From contig NZ_CAJXYK010000052.1 of the NCBI RefSeq assembly GCF_913063425.1, forward strand, positions 1 through 40,011: DNA of 40,011 nucleotides, given 5' to 3'. This DNA comes from an uncultured Thiohalocapsa sp. GTDB lineage: Bacteria; Pseudomonadota; Gammaproteobacteria; Chromatiales; Chromatiaceae. The notes under the pieces were generated by a model. The model was not told the origin of the DNA. It did no database searches and was given only the letters and a program-made list of their open reading frames with translations. Numbering within the stretch: the stretch's first letter is position 1; the number at the start of each line of letters is the position of its first letter. This document shows positions 9,231 through 17,314 of the stretch, in pieces. A program made the translations under genes and the position numbers.

Positions 9231-9417
9231 GACCCGTGCCGGCGACGGGACAGCGCCACTGCGCCACCGCCACCGCGGCGACGCCGCGTGCGCCGATCCG
9301 GGCACGGCTGCGCGACGGCCGGCACAGGGTGCTATCTTTGCGCGCTCAGACCCTATCGTCACACGCGCGTCACAACGGTGCCATCGCCCGCTGCGACGCC
9401 GTGCGGAGTGAAGCCCC

Positions 9418-10245
9418 ATGAGCCCAAAGCCCCGCGTCGCGGCCGTGCAGATGGCCACCGGCCCCAACGTGAACGCCAACCTGCTGGAAGCCGAGCGGCT
9501 GATCCGTGACGCAGCCGAGGCCGGGGCCGGGCTCGTGGTGCTGCCGGAGAACTTCGCCTTCATGGGGCGCCGCGACCACGACACCCTGTCCATTGTCGAG
9601 GCGGACGGCGACGGCCCGCTGCAGCGCTTCCTGGCGGAGACCGCCAGCCGCTTCGGTGTCTGGCTGGTGGGCGGCACCATTGCCCTGCGGCCCACCACGC
9701 CCGAGCGCCTGCGCGCGGCGGCCCTGGTTTACAACGACCAGGGCGTGCGCATCGCCCGCTACGACAAGATTCATCTGTTCGACGTGGACCTGCCCGGCGC
9801 CGACGAGCGCTACGAGGAATCCGCCACCATCGAGGCGGGCAGCGACCCCGTGGTGGTGGACAGCCCCTTCGGTCGGCTCGGCATCATCGTCTGCTACGAC
9901 CTGCGCTTTCCGGAGCTGGTGCGCCACATGGTGGACAGCGGCGTGGAGGTGCTGGCGGTGCCGGCGGCCTTCACGGCCCTCACCGGCAAGGCCCACTGGG
10001 AGACCCTGGTCCGCGCCCGCGCCATCGAGAACCTCATCTACGTCGTGGCAGCCGCCCAGGGCGGCTACCACCTGAGCGGCCGCGAGACCCATGGCCACAG
10101 CATGATCGTGGACCCCTGGGGCGCCATCCTGGCGCAGGTACCGCGCGGCACCGGCTGCATCTGCTCCCCCATCGACCGCGGCTTCCAGGACTCGGTGCGG
10201 CGCACCTTTCCGGCGCTTGAGCATCGGCGGTTGAGGTGTAAGTGA
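9418..10245 (+). CDS. Nitrilase-superfamily carbon-nitrogen hydrolase (Nit1/Nit2-like amidase)
   Basis: This 275-aa cytosolic amidase has all three catalytic residues of the superfamily: Glu44 (VVLPENFAF), Lys117 (RYDKIHLFDVDLPG) and Cys159 (IIVCYDLRFPEL). The RYDKIHLFD and CYDLRFPELVR signatures resemble the NIT1/NIT2 branch, whose members hydrolyse deaminated glutathione or omega-amides such as 2-oxoglutaramate. The precise substrate cannot be read from sequence. It sits between yhdP and tldD, as in many gammaproteobacteria. The ATG at 9418 gives the usual family N-terminus (PRVAAVQMATG). A candidate promoter (TATCTT near 9332) lies in the 187-base gap upstream, but it is weak. Confidence 0.9.
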   Translation: MSPKPRVAAVQMATGPNVNANLLEAERLIRDAAEAGAGLVVLPENFAFMGRRDHDTLSIVEADGDGPLQRFLAETASRFGVWLVGGTIALRPTTPERLRAAALVYNDQGVRIARYDKIHLFDVDLPGADERYEESATIEAGSDPVVVDSPFGRLGIIVCYDLRFPELVRHMVDSGVEVLAVPAAFTALTGKAHWETLVRARAIENLIYVVAAAQGGYHLSGRETHGHSMIVDPWGAILAQVPRGTGCICSPIDRGFQDSVRRTFPALEHRRLRCK

Positions 10246-10246
10246 G

Positions 10247-10402
10247 GAAGTACGGAGTACGCAGTACGTCGCGCTTTGTTGCGCAACCGCCGGATAATCC
10301 CAACCTCTCTGCTTTAGCACCGCCCATCTCCAACGCCGACAGGCTAAGGGGCACTGGGTTCCCGTACTTCGTCTTCCGCTCCCCGTACTTCGTACTCCGT
10401 AC
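10247..10402. repeat. GTACGAAGTACG inverted-repeat element, copy 1
   Basis: Two bases after the nitrilase stop, 10247-10268 reads GAAGTACGGAGTACGCAGTACG. At 10361-10402 the complementary orientation appears twice (CCGTACTTCG, then CCGTACTTCGTACTCCGTAC). The two blocks form long inverted arms around about 90 bases of unique sequence and end 12 bases before the tldD start. A second locus with the same organisation lies at 30086-30144. The structure resembles a small non-coding palindromic element that inserts between genes. Confidence 0.6.
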
Positions 10403-10413
10403 CAACGCCCGAT

Positions 10414-11856
10414 ATGTCAGACACCCTCGCCATCGCCCGCAGCCAGATCCTCGCCCCCGTCGGCCTCGACGACGGGCATTTGGAGCGCCTGGTGGGCGCG
10501 CTGCACAGCCCGGCCATCGATGCCGCGGACATCTACTTCCAGTCCAGCCGCCTGCAGTCCTGGGTGCTGGAGGACGGCATCATCCGCGACGGCAATTTCA
10601 ACATCGAGCAGGGCGCGGGCCTGCGGGCCATCGCCGGCGAGAAGACCGGCTTCGCCTACTCCGATGAGCTCCAGTTCCCGGCGCTGGCGCAGGCCGCCGA
10701 GGCCGCCCGCGCCATCGCCGGCAGCGGCGGCGAGGCCAGCGTGGCCACGGGCACCACGCCCGCGGTGGCCCGGCTCTACCAGCCGCTCAACCCCATCGAC
10801 AGCCTCGCGGACGCCGACAAGGTGGCCCTGCTGCACCGGGTGGACGCGGAGGCCCGCCGCGCGGACCCGCGGGTGAAGCAGGTCATCGCAAGCCTGGTGG
10901 CGGTGCAGGACACCATCCTGGTCATCGCCGACGACGGCCGCATGAGCGCCGACGTGCGCCCGCTGATCCGCCTCAACGTCAGCGTTGTAGTCGAAGAGGA
11001 CGGCCGCCGCGAGCAGGCCAGCAGCGGCGGCGGCGCGCGCCGGGATCTGAGCTGGTTCCTGGACGAGGACCGCGCCCTCGGCTTCGCCCGGGAAGCCGTG
11101 CGCCAGGCCCTGGTGAGCCTGGAGGCGGGCCCCGCACCCGCCGGCACCATGACCGTCGTGCTCGGCGCCGGCTGGCCCGGCGTGCTGCTGCACGAGGCCG
11201 TGGGCCACGGGCTGGAGGGGGACTTCAACCGCAAGGGCACATCGGCCTTCGCCGGGCGCATGGGCGAGCGCGTGGCGGCCGCCGGCGTCACCGTGGTGGA
11301 CGACGGCACCCTGCCACAGCGCCGCGGCTCCCTCAGCGTGGACGACGAGGGCACGCCCACCAGCTGCACCACGCTCATCGAGGACGGCATCCTCGCGGGC
11401 TACATGCAGGACCGCCTGAACGCCCGCCTGATGGGCATGGCCGCCACCGGCAACGGCCGGCGCGAGTCCTATGCCCATCTGCCCATGCCGCGCATGACCA
11501 ACACCTACATGCTGCCCGGCGACAAAGACCCGGAAGAGATCATCGCCTCCGTGGACAAGGGCCTGTACGCGGTCAACTTCGGCGGCGGCCAGGTGGACAT
11601 CACCTCCGGCAAGTTCACCTTCTCCGCGAGCGAGGCCTACATGATCGAGAACGGCAAGGTGGGCCGGCCGGTGAAGGGTGCCACCCTGGTGGGCAACGGC
11701 CCGGACGTGCTGACCCGCGTCAGCATGATCGGCAACGACCTCAGGCTCGACGACGGCATCGGCACCTGCGGCAAGGACGGCCAGAGCGTCCCCGTGGGCG
11801 TCGGCCAGCCGACCCTCAGGGTGGAGAGCCTCACCGTCGGCGGCACCGCCGGCTGA
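10414..11856 (+). CDS. tldD: Metalloprotease subunit TldD
   Basis: This 480-aa protein of the TldD/PmbA (U62) family has the usual length. The metal-binding motif HEAVGH is present (His260, Glu261, His265) within [19 protein letters not shown]. Further family blocks are [18 protein letters not shown] and the C-terminal [19 protein letters not shown]. TldD carries the zinc site and forms a heterodimer with PmbA/TldE that cleaves unfolded peptides; in enterics it matures microcin B17 and degrades the CcdA antitoxin. pmbA follows 247 bases downstream on the same strand. The ATG at 10414 ([20 protein letters not shown]) matches the family start and lies just after an inverted-repeat element. Confidence 0.95.
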   Translation: MSDTLAIARSQILAPVGLDDGHLERLVGALHSPAIDAADIYFQSSRLQSWVLEDGIIRDGNFNIEQGAGLRAIAGEKTGFAYSDELQFPALAQAAEAARAIAGSGGEASVATGTTPAVARLYQPLNPIDSLADADKVALLHRVDAEARRADPRVKQVIASLVAVQDTILVIADDGRMSADVRPLIRLNVSVVVEEDGRREQASSGGGARRDLSWFLDEDRALGFAREAVRQALVSLEAGPAPAGTMTVVLGAGWPGVLLHEAVGHGLEGDFNRKGTSAFAGRMGERVAAAGVTVVDDGTLPQRRGSLSVDDEGTPTSCTTLIEDGILAGYMQDRLNARLMGMAATGNGRRESYAHLPMPRMTNTYMLPGDKDPEEIIASVDKGLYAVNFGGGQVDITSGKFTFSASEAYMIENGKVGRPVKGATLVGNGPDVLTRVSMIGNDLRLDDGIGTCGKDGQSVPVGVGQPTLRVESLTVGGTAG

Positions 11857-11867
11857 CACCGGGGTAT

Positions 11868-12099
11868 GCCGACGTCAGTCGGCGCCCCCGGCAACGCCGG
11901 CTTCAGCCGGCCCCCTGGGCAGGCCGACTTGAGCCGGCCGCACACCCAGCAACAGACGAGCAACCCGGCAACAGCAGAGCCCCAGACCAGAGACGCGGCC
12001 GGTCACACCGCAGCCCGCCGCGAGTCCCGGCTTTGCAACCAACCCGCCGCCCCCCACCATGACACCTGACCCGACACGGAACACGGAACCCGGAACCAG
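11868..12099. repeat. Hairpin cluster and GGAACAC-type tandem repeat between tldD and pmbA
   Basis: The tldD-pmbA gap holds several miniature hairpins: GCCGAC-GTCA-GTCGGC at 11868-11883, GCCGGCT-TC-AGCCGGC at 11896-11911, and an imperfect one (GCCGACT-TG-AGCCGGC) at 11923-11938. Near 12075-12098 a short degenerate tandem repeat (ACGGAACACGGAACCCGGAA) ends just before the pmbA start. No ORF here has support. Many relatives carry yjgA at this position; it is not present. Confidence 0.6.
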
Positions 12100-12103
12100 A
12101 CCC

Positions 12104-13453
12104 ATGCCCAACCTGGCCACGGCCGACACCGCCGAGCGGCTCGCCCTGCTCGAAGAGACCATCCAAGACCTGCTGAAAGAGGCCAAGCGGCGCGGCGCAT
12201 CGGCCGCGGAGGCCGTGGTGAGCAACACCACCGGGCTCGACATCGCCGTGCGCCTGGGCGAGGTGGAGACCGTCGAGCACACCCGCGACAACGGCCTCGG
12301 CATCAGCGTCTACTTCGGCCACCGCAAGGGCTCGGCGAGTACGTCGGACCTGAGCCCCGGCGCGGTGCGCGACGCCGTCCGTCAGGCCTGCAGCATCGCC
12401 ACCCACACCCAGGAGGACCGCTGCGCAGGGCTCGCGCCGGCGGCGCTGATGGCCGGCGAAGTGCCGGACCTGGACCTGAGTCATCCCTGGGACATCGCCG
12501 TCGAGGACGCCGTAAGCCTGGCCATCGCCTGCGAGGATGCCGCAAGGGCGGCCGACCCCCGCATCGTCAACTCCGAGGGCGCGAGCTTCGGCACCACCGC
12601 CGGGCTCGCCGTCTACGGCAACAGCCACGGCTTCGTCGGCGGCTATCCCAGCACCCGGCACGAGCTGAGCTGCGCCGTGGTGGCCAAGGAGGGCGAGTCC
12701 ATGCAGCGCGACTACTGGTGGACCACAGCGCGCGCACCGGAGGACCTGGAGGCCGCCGAGGCCGTGGGCCGGCGCGCCGCCGAGCGCACCGTCGGGCGCC
12801 TCAACGCCAGGCGTATCGGCACCTGCGAGGTACCGGTGCTGTTCCGTGCCGACGTGGCCACGGGGCTCTTGCGGAGCTTCGCGGGCGCCATCAGCGGCGG
12901 CAACCTCTACCGCCGCACGAGCTTCCTGCTGGACAAGCTCGGTGAGCCGGTCTTCCCGGAGTTCGTACGCATTTACGAGGAGCCGCTCCGCCCGCGTGGG
13001 CTCGGCAGCGCGCCCTTCGACGGCGACGGCGTGGCCACGTCGGCCAAGGACCTGGTCACCGACGGCGTGCTGAAGACCTGGCTCCTGGACCACTATTCCG
13101 CCTGCCGCATGGGGCTCACCACCACCGGCAACGCCGGCGGCGCGCGCAACCTGAGCATCGGGCTCGGCCGTGACAACCGCGCCGCCATGATCCGCCGCCT
13201 GGACCGCGGCCTGCTGGTGACCTCGCTCATGGGCCAAGGCGTCAAGATGATCACCGGCGACTACTCCCGCGGCGCCGCCGGCTTCTGGGTGGAGAACGGC
13301 GAAATCCAGTACCCGGTGGAGGAGATCACCATCGCCGGCAACCTCGCCGACATGTTCAAAGGCCTCGTCGCCGTGGGCAACGACCATGACTTTGCGAGCA
13401 GCATCACCACCGGCTCCTGGCTCATCGACCGCATGACGGTGGCGGGGGAATGA
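12104..13453 (+). CDS. pmbA: Metalloprotease subunit PmbA (TldE)
   Basis: This 449-aa partner of TldD belongs to the same fold family but lacks the HExxxH zinc motif, as expected for PmbA/TldE. Recognisable blocks include VETVEHTRDNGLGISVYFGH, the central PVLFRADVATGLLRSFAGAI (about residues 240-260), and the C-terminal GDYSRGAAGFWVENGEIQYP followed by EEITIAGNL, which is close to the textbook family ending. I prefer the ATG at 12104 (MPNLATADTAERLALLEETI) over an in-frame ATG 45 bases upstream, because the upstream codons fall in a degenerate tandem repeat. The stop overlaps the start of the next small gene by 4 bases (ATGA). Confidence 0.94.
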   Translation: MPNLATADTAERLALLEETIQDLLKEAKRRGASAAEAVVSNTTGLDIAVRLGEVETVEHTRDNGLGISVYFGHRKGSASTSDLSPGAVRDAVRQACSIATHTQEDRCAGLAPAALMAGEVPDLDLSHPWDIAVEDAVSLAIACEDAARAADPRIVNSEGASFGTTAGLAVYGNSHGFVGGYPSTRHELSCAVVAKEGESMQRDYWWTTARAPEDLEAAEAVGRRAAERTVGRLNARRIGTCEVPVLFRADVATGLLRSFAGAISGGNLYRRTSFLLDKLGEPVFPEFVRIYEEPLRPRGLGSAPFDGDGVATSAKDLVTDGVLKTWLLDHYSACRMGLTTTGNAGGARNLSIGLGRDNRAAMIRRLDRGLLVTSLMGQGVKMITGDYSRGAAGFWVENGEIQYPVEEITIAGNLADMFKGLVAVGNDHDFASSITTGSWLIDRMTVAGE

Positions 13454-13728
13454 CCCTGGTGTCCGGCAACGAGGCCCTGGCGCGCAGCGTCGCCTTCATC
13501 GAGCAGGCCCCCGAGTCCGCCAACGCGCTGACCCTCTACGCGCTGGCCAACACGCTTGAGTACGAGCGCGCCGGCTGCCTGTTCAAGCTCATCAAGCTGC
13601 GCGACATGGACGCCGAGGCCCGCGCCCTCGCCTATGGCCTGATGGAGCTGGTGGTGGAGGAGAGCGTCGGCAGTGAGGCCTGGAAAGACGCCAAGGCCCG
13701 CATGGACCGGGCCATCCGCGGTGTCTGA
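13450..13728 (+). CDS. Small conserved-looking protein translationally coupled to pmbA
   Basis: This 92-aa protein starts with an ATG that overlaps the pmbA stop (ATGA), which strongly suggests translational coupling. It is predicted all-helical (ALARSVAFIEQAPESANALT, ALANTLEYERAGCLFKLIKL, MELVVEESVGSEAWKDAKAR), with no signal peptide and one cysteine. I do not recognise a family. Codon use and strong third-position GC resemble the neighbours. The coupling makes a role related to the TldD/PmbA protease possible, but that is inference. Confidence 0.7.
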   Translation: MTLVSGNEALARSVAFIEQAPESANALTLYALANTLEYERAGCLFKLIKLRDMDAEARALAYGLMELVVEESVGSEAWKDAKARMDRAIRGV

Positions 13729-13882
13729 GCGCCACGGTGCACAGGCGCTCGACCACCGGCGCGCGGCTGCCTGCGCCGCCGCAGCCTCCCGCGTCCATCC
13801 AGACGGCGGCTCACCCCTGGCTGACAGGCTCCGGCGCAAGCGCAAAGGCCCACGCGCTGCAGTCCGCAGTGAGTGTCGCCAC

Positions 13883-14209
13883 ATGGTCGGAGCGATGACC
13901 AAGGCCGCCGCCGTGCTTGCGCTAGCCATGACCGCCGCCTGCACCGGCCTGGAGCGCAACCCCTCGGGTGCGATCACCGTCACCGTCAAGCCCGGCGACA
14001 CCGGCCAATGCGCCATCGCCCCCTGCCGCATCCTGCTGGAAATGCCCCCCGGCGACGGCGAGTATCGGGTCACCGGCAACCAGATCACCCTCGGCACTTA
14101 CCCCGCCGGCCGGACCGTGGACCTCGGCAACTACTACGAGCCCCAGGCCATCGAGATCGTCGGCGCCGGCGTGCCGCGGGCCTTCGTGTACCTGCCCATC
14201 ACGCCCTAG
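13883..14209 (+). CDS. Small exported protein, probable lipoprotein
   Basis: This is a 108-aa protein from the ATG at 13883 (MVGAMTKAAAVLALAMTAAC); a second in-frame ATG at 13895 would give 104 aa. The N-terminus is a clear export signal ending in a cysteine (AMTAAC), though the -3 residue is Thr, so the lipobox is weak. The mature part is short and beta-rich (GAITVTVKPGDTGQCAIAPC, YRVTGNQITLGTYPAGRTVD). It has two further cysteines that could form a disulfide, and it ends AFVYLPITP. No family is recognised. A 153-base gap separates it from the preceding small gene. Confidence 0.6.
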   Translation: MVGAMTKAAAVLALAMTAACTGLERNPSGAITVTVKPGDTGQCAIAPCRILLEMPPGDGEYRVTGNQITLGTYPAGRTVDLGNYYEPQAIEIVGAGVPRAFVYLPITP

Positions 14210-14320
14210 CCCGACCCGGCAGCAAGCGCCCGTTGCCGCGGCCCGCCGCCGTCAACGCGGCCCTGGCATGGCGCGCCGGGTCGCGCCCTTGCAACGGGCT
14301 GCGCCGCAGCCCGCTGCGCT

Positions 14321-14710
14321 ATGCGCCACGAGAGCATGCACCACGTCAGCGCCGTCATCCCAGCACCCGCCGAGGCCGCCTGGCACATCCTCATCGACAC
14401 CGAGGAATGGCCGCGCTGGGGCCCGAGCGTCCGCGCCGTGCGCTCACCGCAGCGCTGCATCGGCCCGGACACCACGGGCCACATCCAGACGCCCTTGGGC
14501 GCCTGGCTCCCGTTTCGCATCACCCACTGGCAGCCCGGCCGCAGCTGGACCTGGCGCGTCGCCGGCATCGCCGCCACCGGCCACGAGGTAATCCCCCTCG
14601 GCACCACCCGCTGCCGCGTCAGCTTCCTGATCCCGCGCTGGGCACCCCTCTACCGCCCTGTGTGCGAGACGGCGCTGCGGCGGATTGCCGAGCGCGCGAC
14701 GGCGCTGTGA
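14321..14710 (+). CDS. SRPBCC (START/Bet v 1-like) ligand-binding domain protein
   Basis: This 129-aa protein reads as one SRPBCC helix-grip domain. It opens MHHVSAVIPAPAEAAWHILI, the typical 'polyketide cyclase' beginning, followed by DTEEWPRWGPSVRAV. Central strands WLPFRITHWQPGRSWTWRV form the cavity, and a long C-terminal helix ends CETALRRIAERATAL. Such proteins bind hydrophobic ligands or act as cyclases or dehydratases; the ligand is unknown here. The real start could be the second ATG at 14336 (MHHVSAV), which gives the canonical length. It lies at the end of the plus-strand cluster, just before the accessory strip. Confidence 0.8.
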   Translation: MRHESMHHVSAVIPAPAEAAWHILIDTEEWPRWGPSVRAVRSPQRCIGPDTTGHIQTPLGAWLPFRITHWQPGRSWTWRVAGIAATGHEVIPLGTTRCRVSFLIPRWAPLYRPVCETALRRIAERATAL

Positions 14711-15126
14711 GCTGAGCGTCATCTGAATAGGCGTTGATGCCCTGGCACTGCGACCCCCGCAACGGGCCCCCACTCAGCAACCCACAGCTCGCCACACAGG
14801 CCCAGGCTGACACGCTCCGCTCAGCTCACTGCGAAGGTCAGTGCGCTCCATGCCGAGCTGCTTGACGATCCGTCGATGAACACTGACAGTCTGCTTGAGC
14901 TGACGAGCGCCGAGTCATTCGACCAACGCCTTGAGCAGTGCATCCCTCGCATCCTGGTAGAACTGGGTGTCTACCCGCGTGGCCATGTCGTCCCGACTCA
15001 AACAAAACAGCCTCCGAGATACTCGGGGCGGTTCAAAGCCCTGGTTACGTCGGTTTTCTGGCAGGGCTGGAAGCCCTGGCTACGCAGGAAGCCTCCGCTG
15101 AGTAGGTGCGGGTGTGGTTGGTGGGT
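14711..15126. other. Gene-poor junction before the VapBC pair
   Basis: No supported gene is seen. An 84-codon plus-strand frame from 14876 and a short minus-strand frame ending near 14928 (reading DTQFYQDARDALLKALVE before a stop) look like remnants but match nothing I can name. At 15034-15083 there are two copies of AGCCCTGG(T/C)TACG. The second contains a perfect hairpin, CAGGGCT-GGA-AGCCCTG, at 15062-15078. The stretch 14711-14870 shows nothing recognisable. Confidence 0.5.
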
Positions 15127-15561
15127 TTAGGTATGGTCGGATGGGTCGGGCGAGTCAGGAGTGTCATCCTCGGATTTGGTCGGTTCGCAAGTGGCCGGCT
15201 CGGCAAAGGCGAGATGCAGCTCGCTCGCGGCCTGGTGCAGGCGCTTGTCGCGTGTCCAGAGTGTCGTACCCTCGCGCTGCGCGGCTGACACCAGCAGGTG
15301 CACGTCGATGAAGCCGAGTCCGCCGCCCCAAAGCCGATACTGCTCCAGGAAGTCCAGCGCGGCGGCTTGCGTCGCCGCGTCGAGCCGGGGCAGGCCCTGC
15401 CACAGGCCCAGCATGGCCGCACGATGCTTGACATTGCCGCAGGCGAGCTCGCCCAACACCATCGGGTGCATGACCACGCCGGTCTGTTCCAACAGCGCGG
15501 CGAAGCGGGGCCCGCCGGCGCGCAGGTGGTCGATCCACACGGAGGTATCCACCAGGACCAT
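15127..15561 (-). CDS. vapC: VapC-type PIN-domain ribonuclease toxin
   Basis: This 144-aa PIN-domain protein has the acidic active-site residues in place: Asp5 (MVLVDTSVWIDHLR), Glu39 (MVLGELACGN), Asp86 (GLGFIDVHLL) and Asp105 (LWTRDKRLHQAA). VapC toxins are Mg-dependent endoribonucleases, often cutting tRNA or rRNA, held in check by VapB. The catalytic core ends near residue 122; the last ~20 residues (TKSEDDTPDSPDPSDHT) are an acidic, Pro/Ser-rich tail that may be a read-on into neighbouring DNA. It lies 24 bases downstream of the vapB-like antitoxin gene in the standard antitoxin-toxin order and appears intact. Confidence 0.9.
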   Translation of the reverse strand: MVLVDTSVWIDHLRAGGPRFAALLEQTGVVMHPMVLGELACGNVKHRAAMLGLWQGLPRLDAATQAAALDFLEQYRLWGGGLGFIDVHLLVSAAQREGTTLWTRDKRLHQAASELHLAFAEPATCEPTKSEDDTPDSPDPSDHT

Positions 15562-15585
15562 GGTGGCAGGGTCAGGGCACGGAGA

Positions 15586-15786
15586 TCACGGGTCGGGCTG
15601 GGATTGCCGCCGGGGCACAGGCTCCAGCTGCGGCTGGGTGCCGCCGAGGGCCGCGAGCCGACGCGCGCTCTCACGCTCGATGAGGGCCTTGAGCCCTTCG
15701 CGGATCAGGGCCGTCTTCTCCTGCACCCCAGAGAGGCTGCGGGCCTGCTCCAGCAGGTCGTCGTCGATGTTGAGGGTGGTACGCAT
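15586..15786 (-). CDS. vapB: VapB-type ribbon-helix-helix antitoxin
   Basis: This 66-aa protein opens with MRTTLNIDDDLLEQARSLSG, the standard beta-strand plus helix start of VapB/DUF2191 antitoxins, followed by KTALIREGLKALIERESARR. The N-terminal half would dimerise and bind operator DNA. The C-terminal Pro/Gln-rich tail (LEPVPRRQSQPDP) would wrap around the VapC active site. The start ATG at 15786 lies just downstream of an inverted TGATCTGC-type sequence (GATCTGCATC near 15817-15826 and GCAGATCAAA near 15797-15806), which could be its autoregulatory operator. Confidence 0.85.
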   Translation of the reverse strand: MRTTLNIDDDLLEQARSLSGVQEKTALIREGLKALIERESARRLAALGGTQPQLEPVPRRQSQPDP

Positions 15787-15839
15787 GGCAGCAGGATGCA
15801 GATCAAACAGGCTGTTCGATCTGCATCAGGGTAGTCGTC

Positions 15840-16342
15840 CGGGTCGTTTCACACCACCACGGGCCCATCGGCGAGCTTGTCGCGGATCCGCCGCTCGGCC
15901 TCCTTCTGGATCGCATCTTCGAGGGCCGTTGGGTGCTGCTGCTCGACGAGCTGGCGCAGCATGCGGCCTGGCTCGCCGCCGCGTATCCGCAAGGGTCCGG
16001 CCAGCTCTCTGCATTCCTGATGGCGCTCAACGGCTATGCCCGCACCCATGCCGGCATCGCCGTGGTGCTGACGCTCGCCAGCCGGACCGATGCCTTTGCG
16101 AGCCAGACCGAGGAGCTGGCCCGCACCCTGACCGAGGTTCGCGGGGAGGACGTGACGCCGGATGAAGCCGCCGCGATGGCGCAGAGCGCCCACGCGGAAT
16201 CTTCGCACCGGATCTCAAGCGTGTATACAAGACCACCCGCGTCTCGGGCGGTGCGTCGCTGGAGAGCATCATGCACCTCGCCGAGCCATACGGCGTACTG
16301 GCTTGGGCTGGCACAACCGACGAGGACACGGCAGACGCATGA
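15840..16342 (+). pseudogene. Remnant of a DUF499-type anti-phage ATPase gene (frameshifted)
   Basis: In one frame, about 15900-16190 encodes FEGRWVLLLDELAQHAAWLA, then LSAFLMALNGYARTHAGIAV and VLTLASRTDAFASQTEELAR. This is the Walker-B-like LLLDELA region and its follow-on, as found in DUF499 proteins of anti-phage gene clusters. There is no start codon with upstream coding context. Around 16190-16225 the coding signal jumps to another frame, which reads GIFAPDLKRVYKTTRVSGG and LAEPYGVLAWAGTTDEDTAD before a TGA at 16340-16342. The origin of the second part is not identified; it may be the tail of the same gene or of a neighbour. The DUF499 call is by remembered family pattern. Confidence 0.55.
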
Positions 16343-16548
16343 AGGATGATCCGCTCCCGGAGCGGATGCAGCACTGCCCTTTCCCTGGAGGGCCAAATTG
16401 CAGATGTTCGCAATATGGCGCCGCCCGCTTCAGCTTTATTGCAGAAAATCTGACCAAGGCCCTGATCGAAACCGGCTGGGACATCACCGCCGCCTTCCCC
16501 GTGGTGTCCGAGGGCGCCAATTCCATACACCAGGTCAACGGGTCATGA
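16339..16548 (+). pseudogene. Internally deleted DUF1156-type DNA methylase remnant
   Basis: An ATG at 16339 overlaps the preceding stop (ATGA) and opens MKDDPLPERM, matching how DUF1156 adenine-specific methylases begin. After about 30 unrelated residues the frame resumes with ENLTKALIETGWDITAAFPV and VSEGANSIHQ. That resembles the conserved methylase segment that normally lies hundreds of residues further on (a Gly-Trp then a Pro-x-x-x-E then a Leu-His-Gln pattern), and the frame then stops at 16546-16548. A full protein would be about 900 aa, so nearly all of it is gone. The neighbouring DUF499-like remnant supports the reading as an eroded defense locus. Confidence 0.5.
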
Positions 16549-16880
16549 GCGGTCGGCAGGCCACCGGCAGTGGCGCCGCAGGGTTTTGGGCGGAGCTCGC
16601 CAACATGGAAGCGGCACATGAAGCGCGCGGGCCGATCAGGGTCCGCCCGATCCAGCGCAACCTCGCCCGGGCGCTGGATCAGGAGCTCTTCCCCGTCAGG
16701 CTGCCTCGCATCGGCGACGACGGCTATGTGGACGCCCCGAAGACCCTGCGTCGGAGCGCCTACGACGCCGCGGCGCGGGTTGCGGACGCGTTGCACAAGA
16801 AGAAGGACGACCTGACCACCGAGGAAATGCTTGCGCAACTGGAGCGCGCATTGGGACGCATTTCAACCGGCCACGCCTGA
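16545..16880 (+). CDS. Uncharacterised protein in the defense remnant, possibly partial
   Basis: This 111-aa frame begins with an ATG overlapping the previous stop (ATGA), suggesting it belonged to the same operon. It is charged and helical (MSGRQATGSGAAGFWAELAN, PIRVRPIQRNLARALDQELF, DAPKTLRRSAYDAAARVADA, KKKDDLTTEEMLAQLERALG). I do not recognise a family. The continuous frame and good codon use suggest it may still be intact, or that it is the 3' part of a larger gene whose front was lost in the same deletion that removed most of the methylase. Confidence 0.5.
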   Translation: MSGRQATGSGAAGFWAELANMEAAHEARGPIRVRPIQRNLARALDQELFPVRLPRIGDDGYVDAPKTLRRSAYDAAARVADALHKKKDDLTTEEMLAQLERALGRISTGHA

Positions 16881-17014
16881 ACACAGGTACGCGCCGGGCC
16901 GCTTGGCCTTCAGCTTGAAGAAGCTCCATCCCGCTGCCCGCGGGACATCTGGACAGTGGTGTTGAGCAAATTTGCTTACACCAGCGCTTACAAAGCGGCC
17001 CCGGAAAGCGAAAA

Positions 17015-17045
17015 GGGCTTGCGAGATCACTCGCAAGCCCTTGTT
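17015..17045. terminator. Bidirectional Rho-independent terminator
   Basis: A perfect 11-bp stem GGGCTTGCGAG / CTCGCAAGCCC encloses a 4-base loop at 17015-17040. On the minus strand the stem is followed by TTTTCGCTTT, a good U-tract, placing it 10 bases after the 3' end of the initiator tRNA as its terminator. On the plus strand TTGTTTGATTT follows, so it may also stop transcripts coming from the defense remnant. Confidence 0.85.
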
Positions 17046-17050
17046 TGATT

Positions 17051-17127
<77 letters not shown>

Positions 17128-17234
17128 ACTGAGCCGCCTATGGTAGCGCGGCTGGGCATTCTTGACAAGCCCTTGGTGAGAGATTTGGCCGGGCTTCCTA
17201 TCTCAAGTTTAGCAACGCGCGGCGGTATTGTTGG

Positions 17235-17312
17235 CCCGCTGTGGGAGCGGCATCTGGCGGCGACTGCTTCGCTCAGCACGGCCCGTCGCGGCGGGGACGC
17301 CGCTCCCACACG
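17235..17312. repeat. GTGGGAGCGGC palindromic (REP-like) element
   Basis: Arms TGTGGGAGCGGC (17240-17251) and GCCGCTCCCACA (17299-17310) are perfectly complementary. A second inner complementarity lies between GGCGAC near 17259 and GTCGC near 17285. Elements with a GTGGGAGCGGC arm are abundant between genes in pseudomonads, xanthomonads and other gammaproteobacteria. It ends 3 bases before the stop codon of the cytochrome gene, so it may shape that transcript's 3' end. Confidence 0.8.
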
Positions 17313-17314
17313 GG

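Noticed and set aside
10417-11859. 480-codon minus-strand open frame opposite tldD
   Set aside because: It mirrors tldD exactly and has the Ala/Gly/His-rich composition typical of an antisense shadow in GC-rich DNA; no family motif.
14876-15130. 84-codon plus-strand frame before vapC
   Set aside because: It runs through the AGCCCTGG(T/C)TACG repeats, has no family signature, and looks like chance or a remnant.
16881-17010. Integrase C-terminus or att site beside the initiator tRNA
   Set aside because: A minus-strand frame reads FVSAGVSKFAQHHCPDVPRA and WSFFKLKAKRPGAYLC, but I see no tyrosine-recombinase motif, and no second copy of the tRNA 3' end was found nearby.
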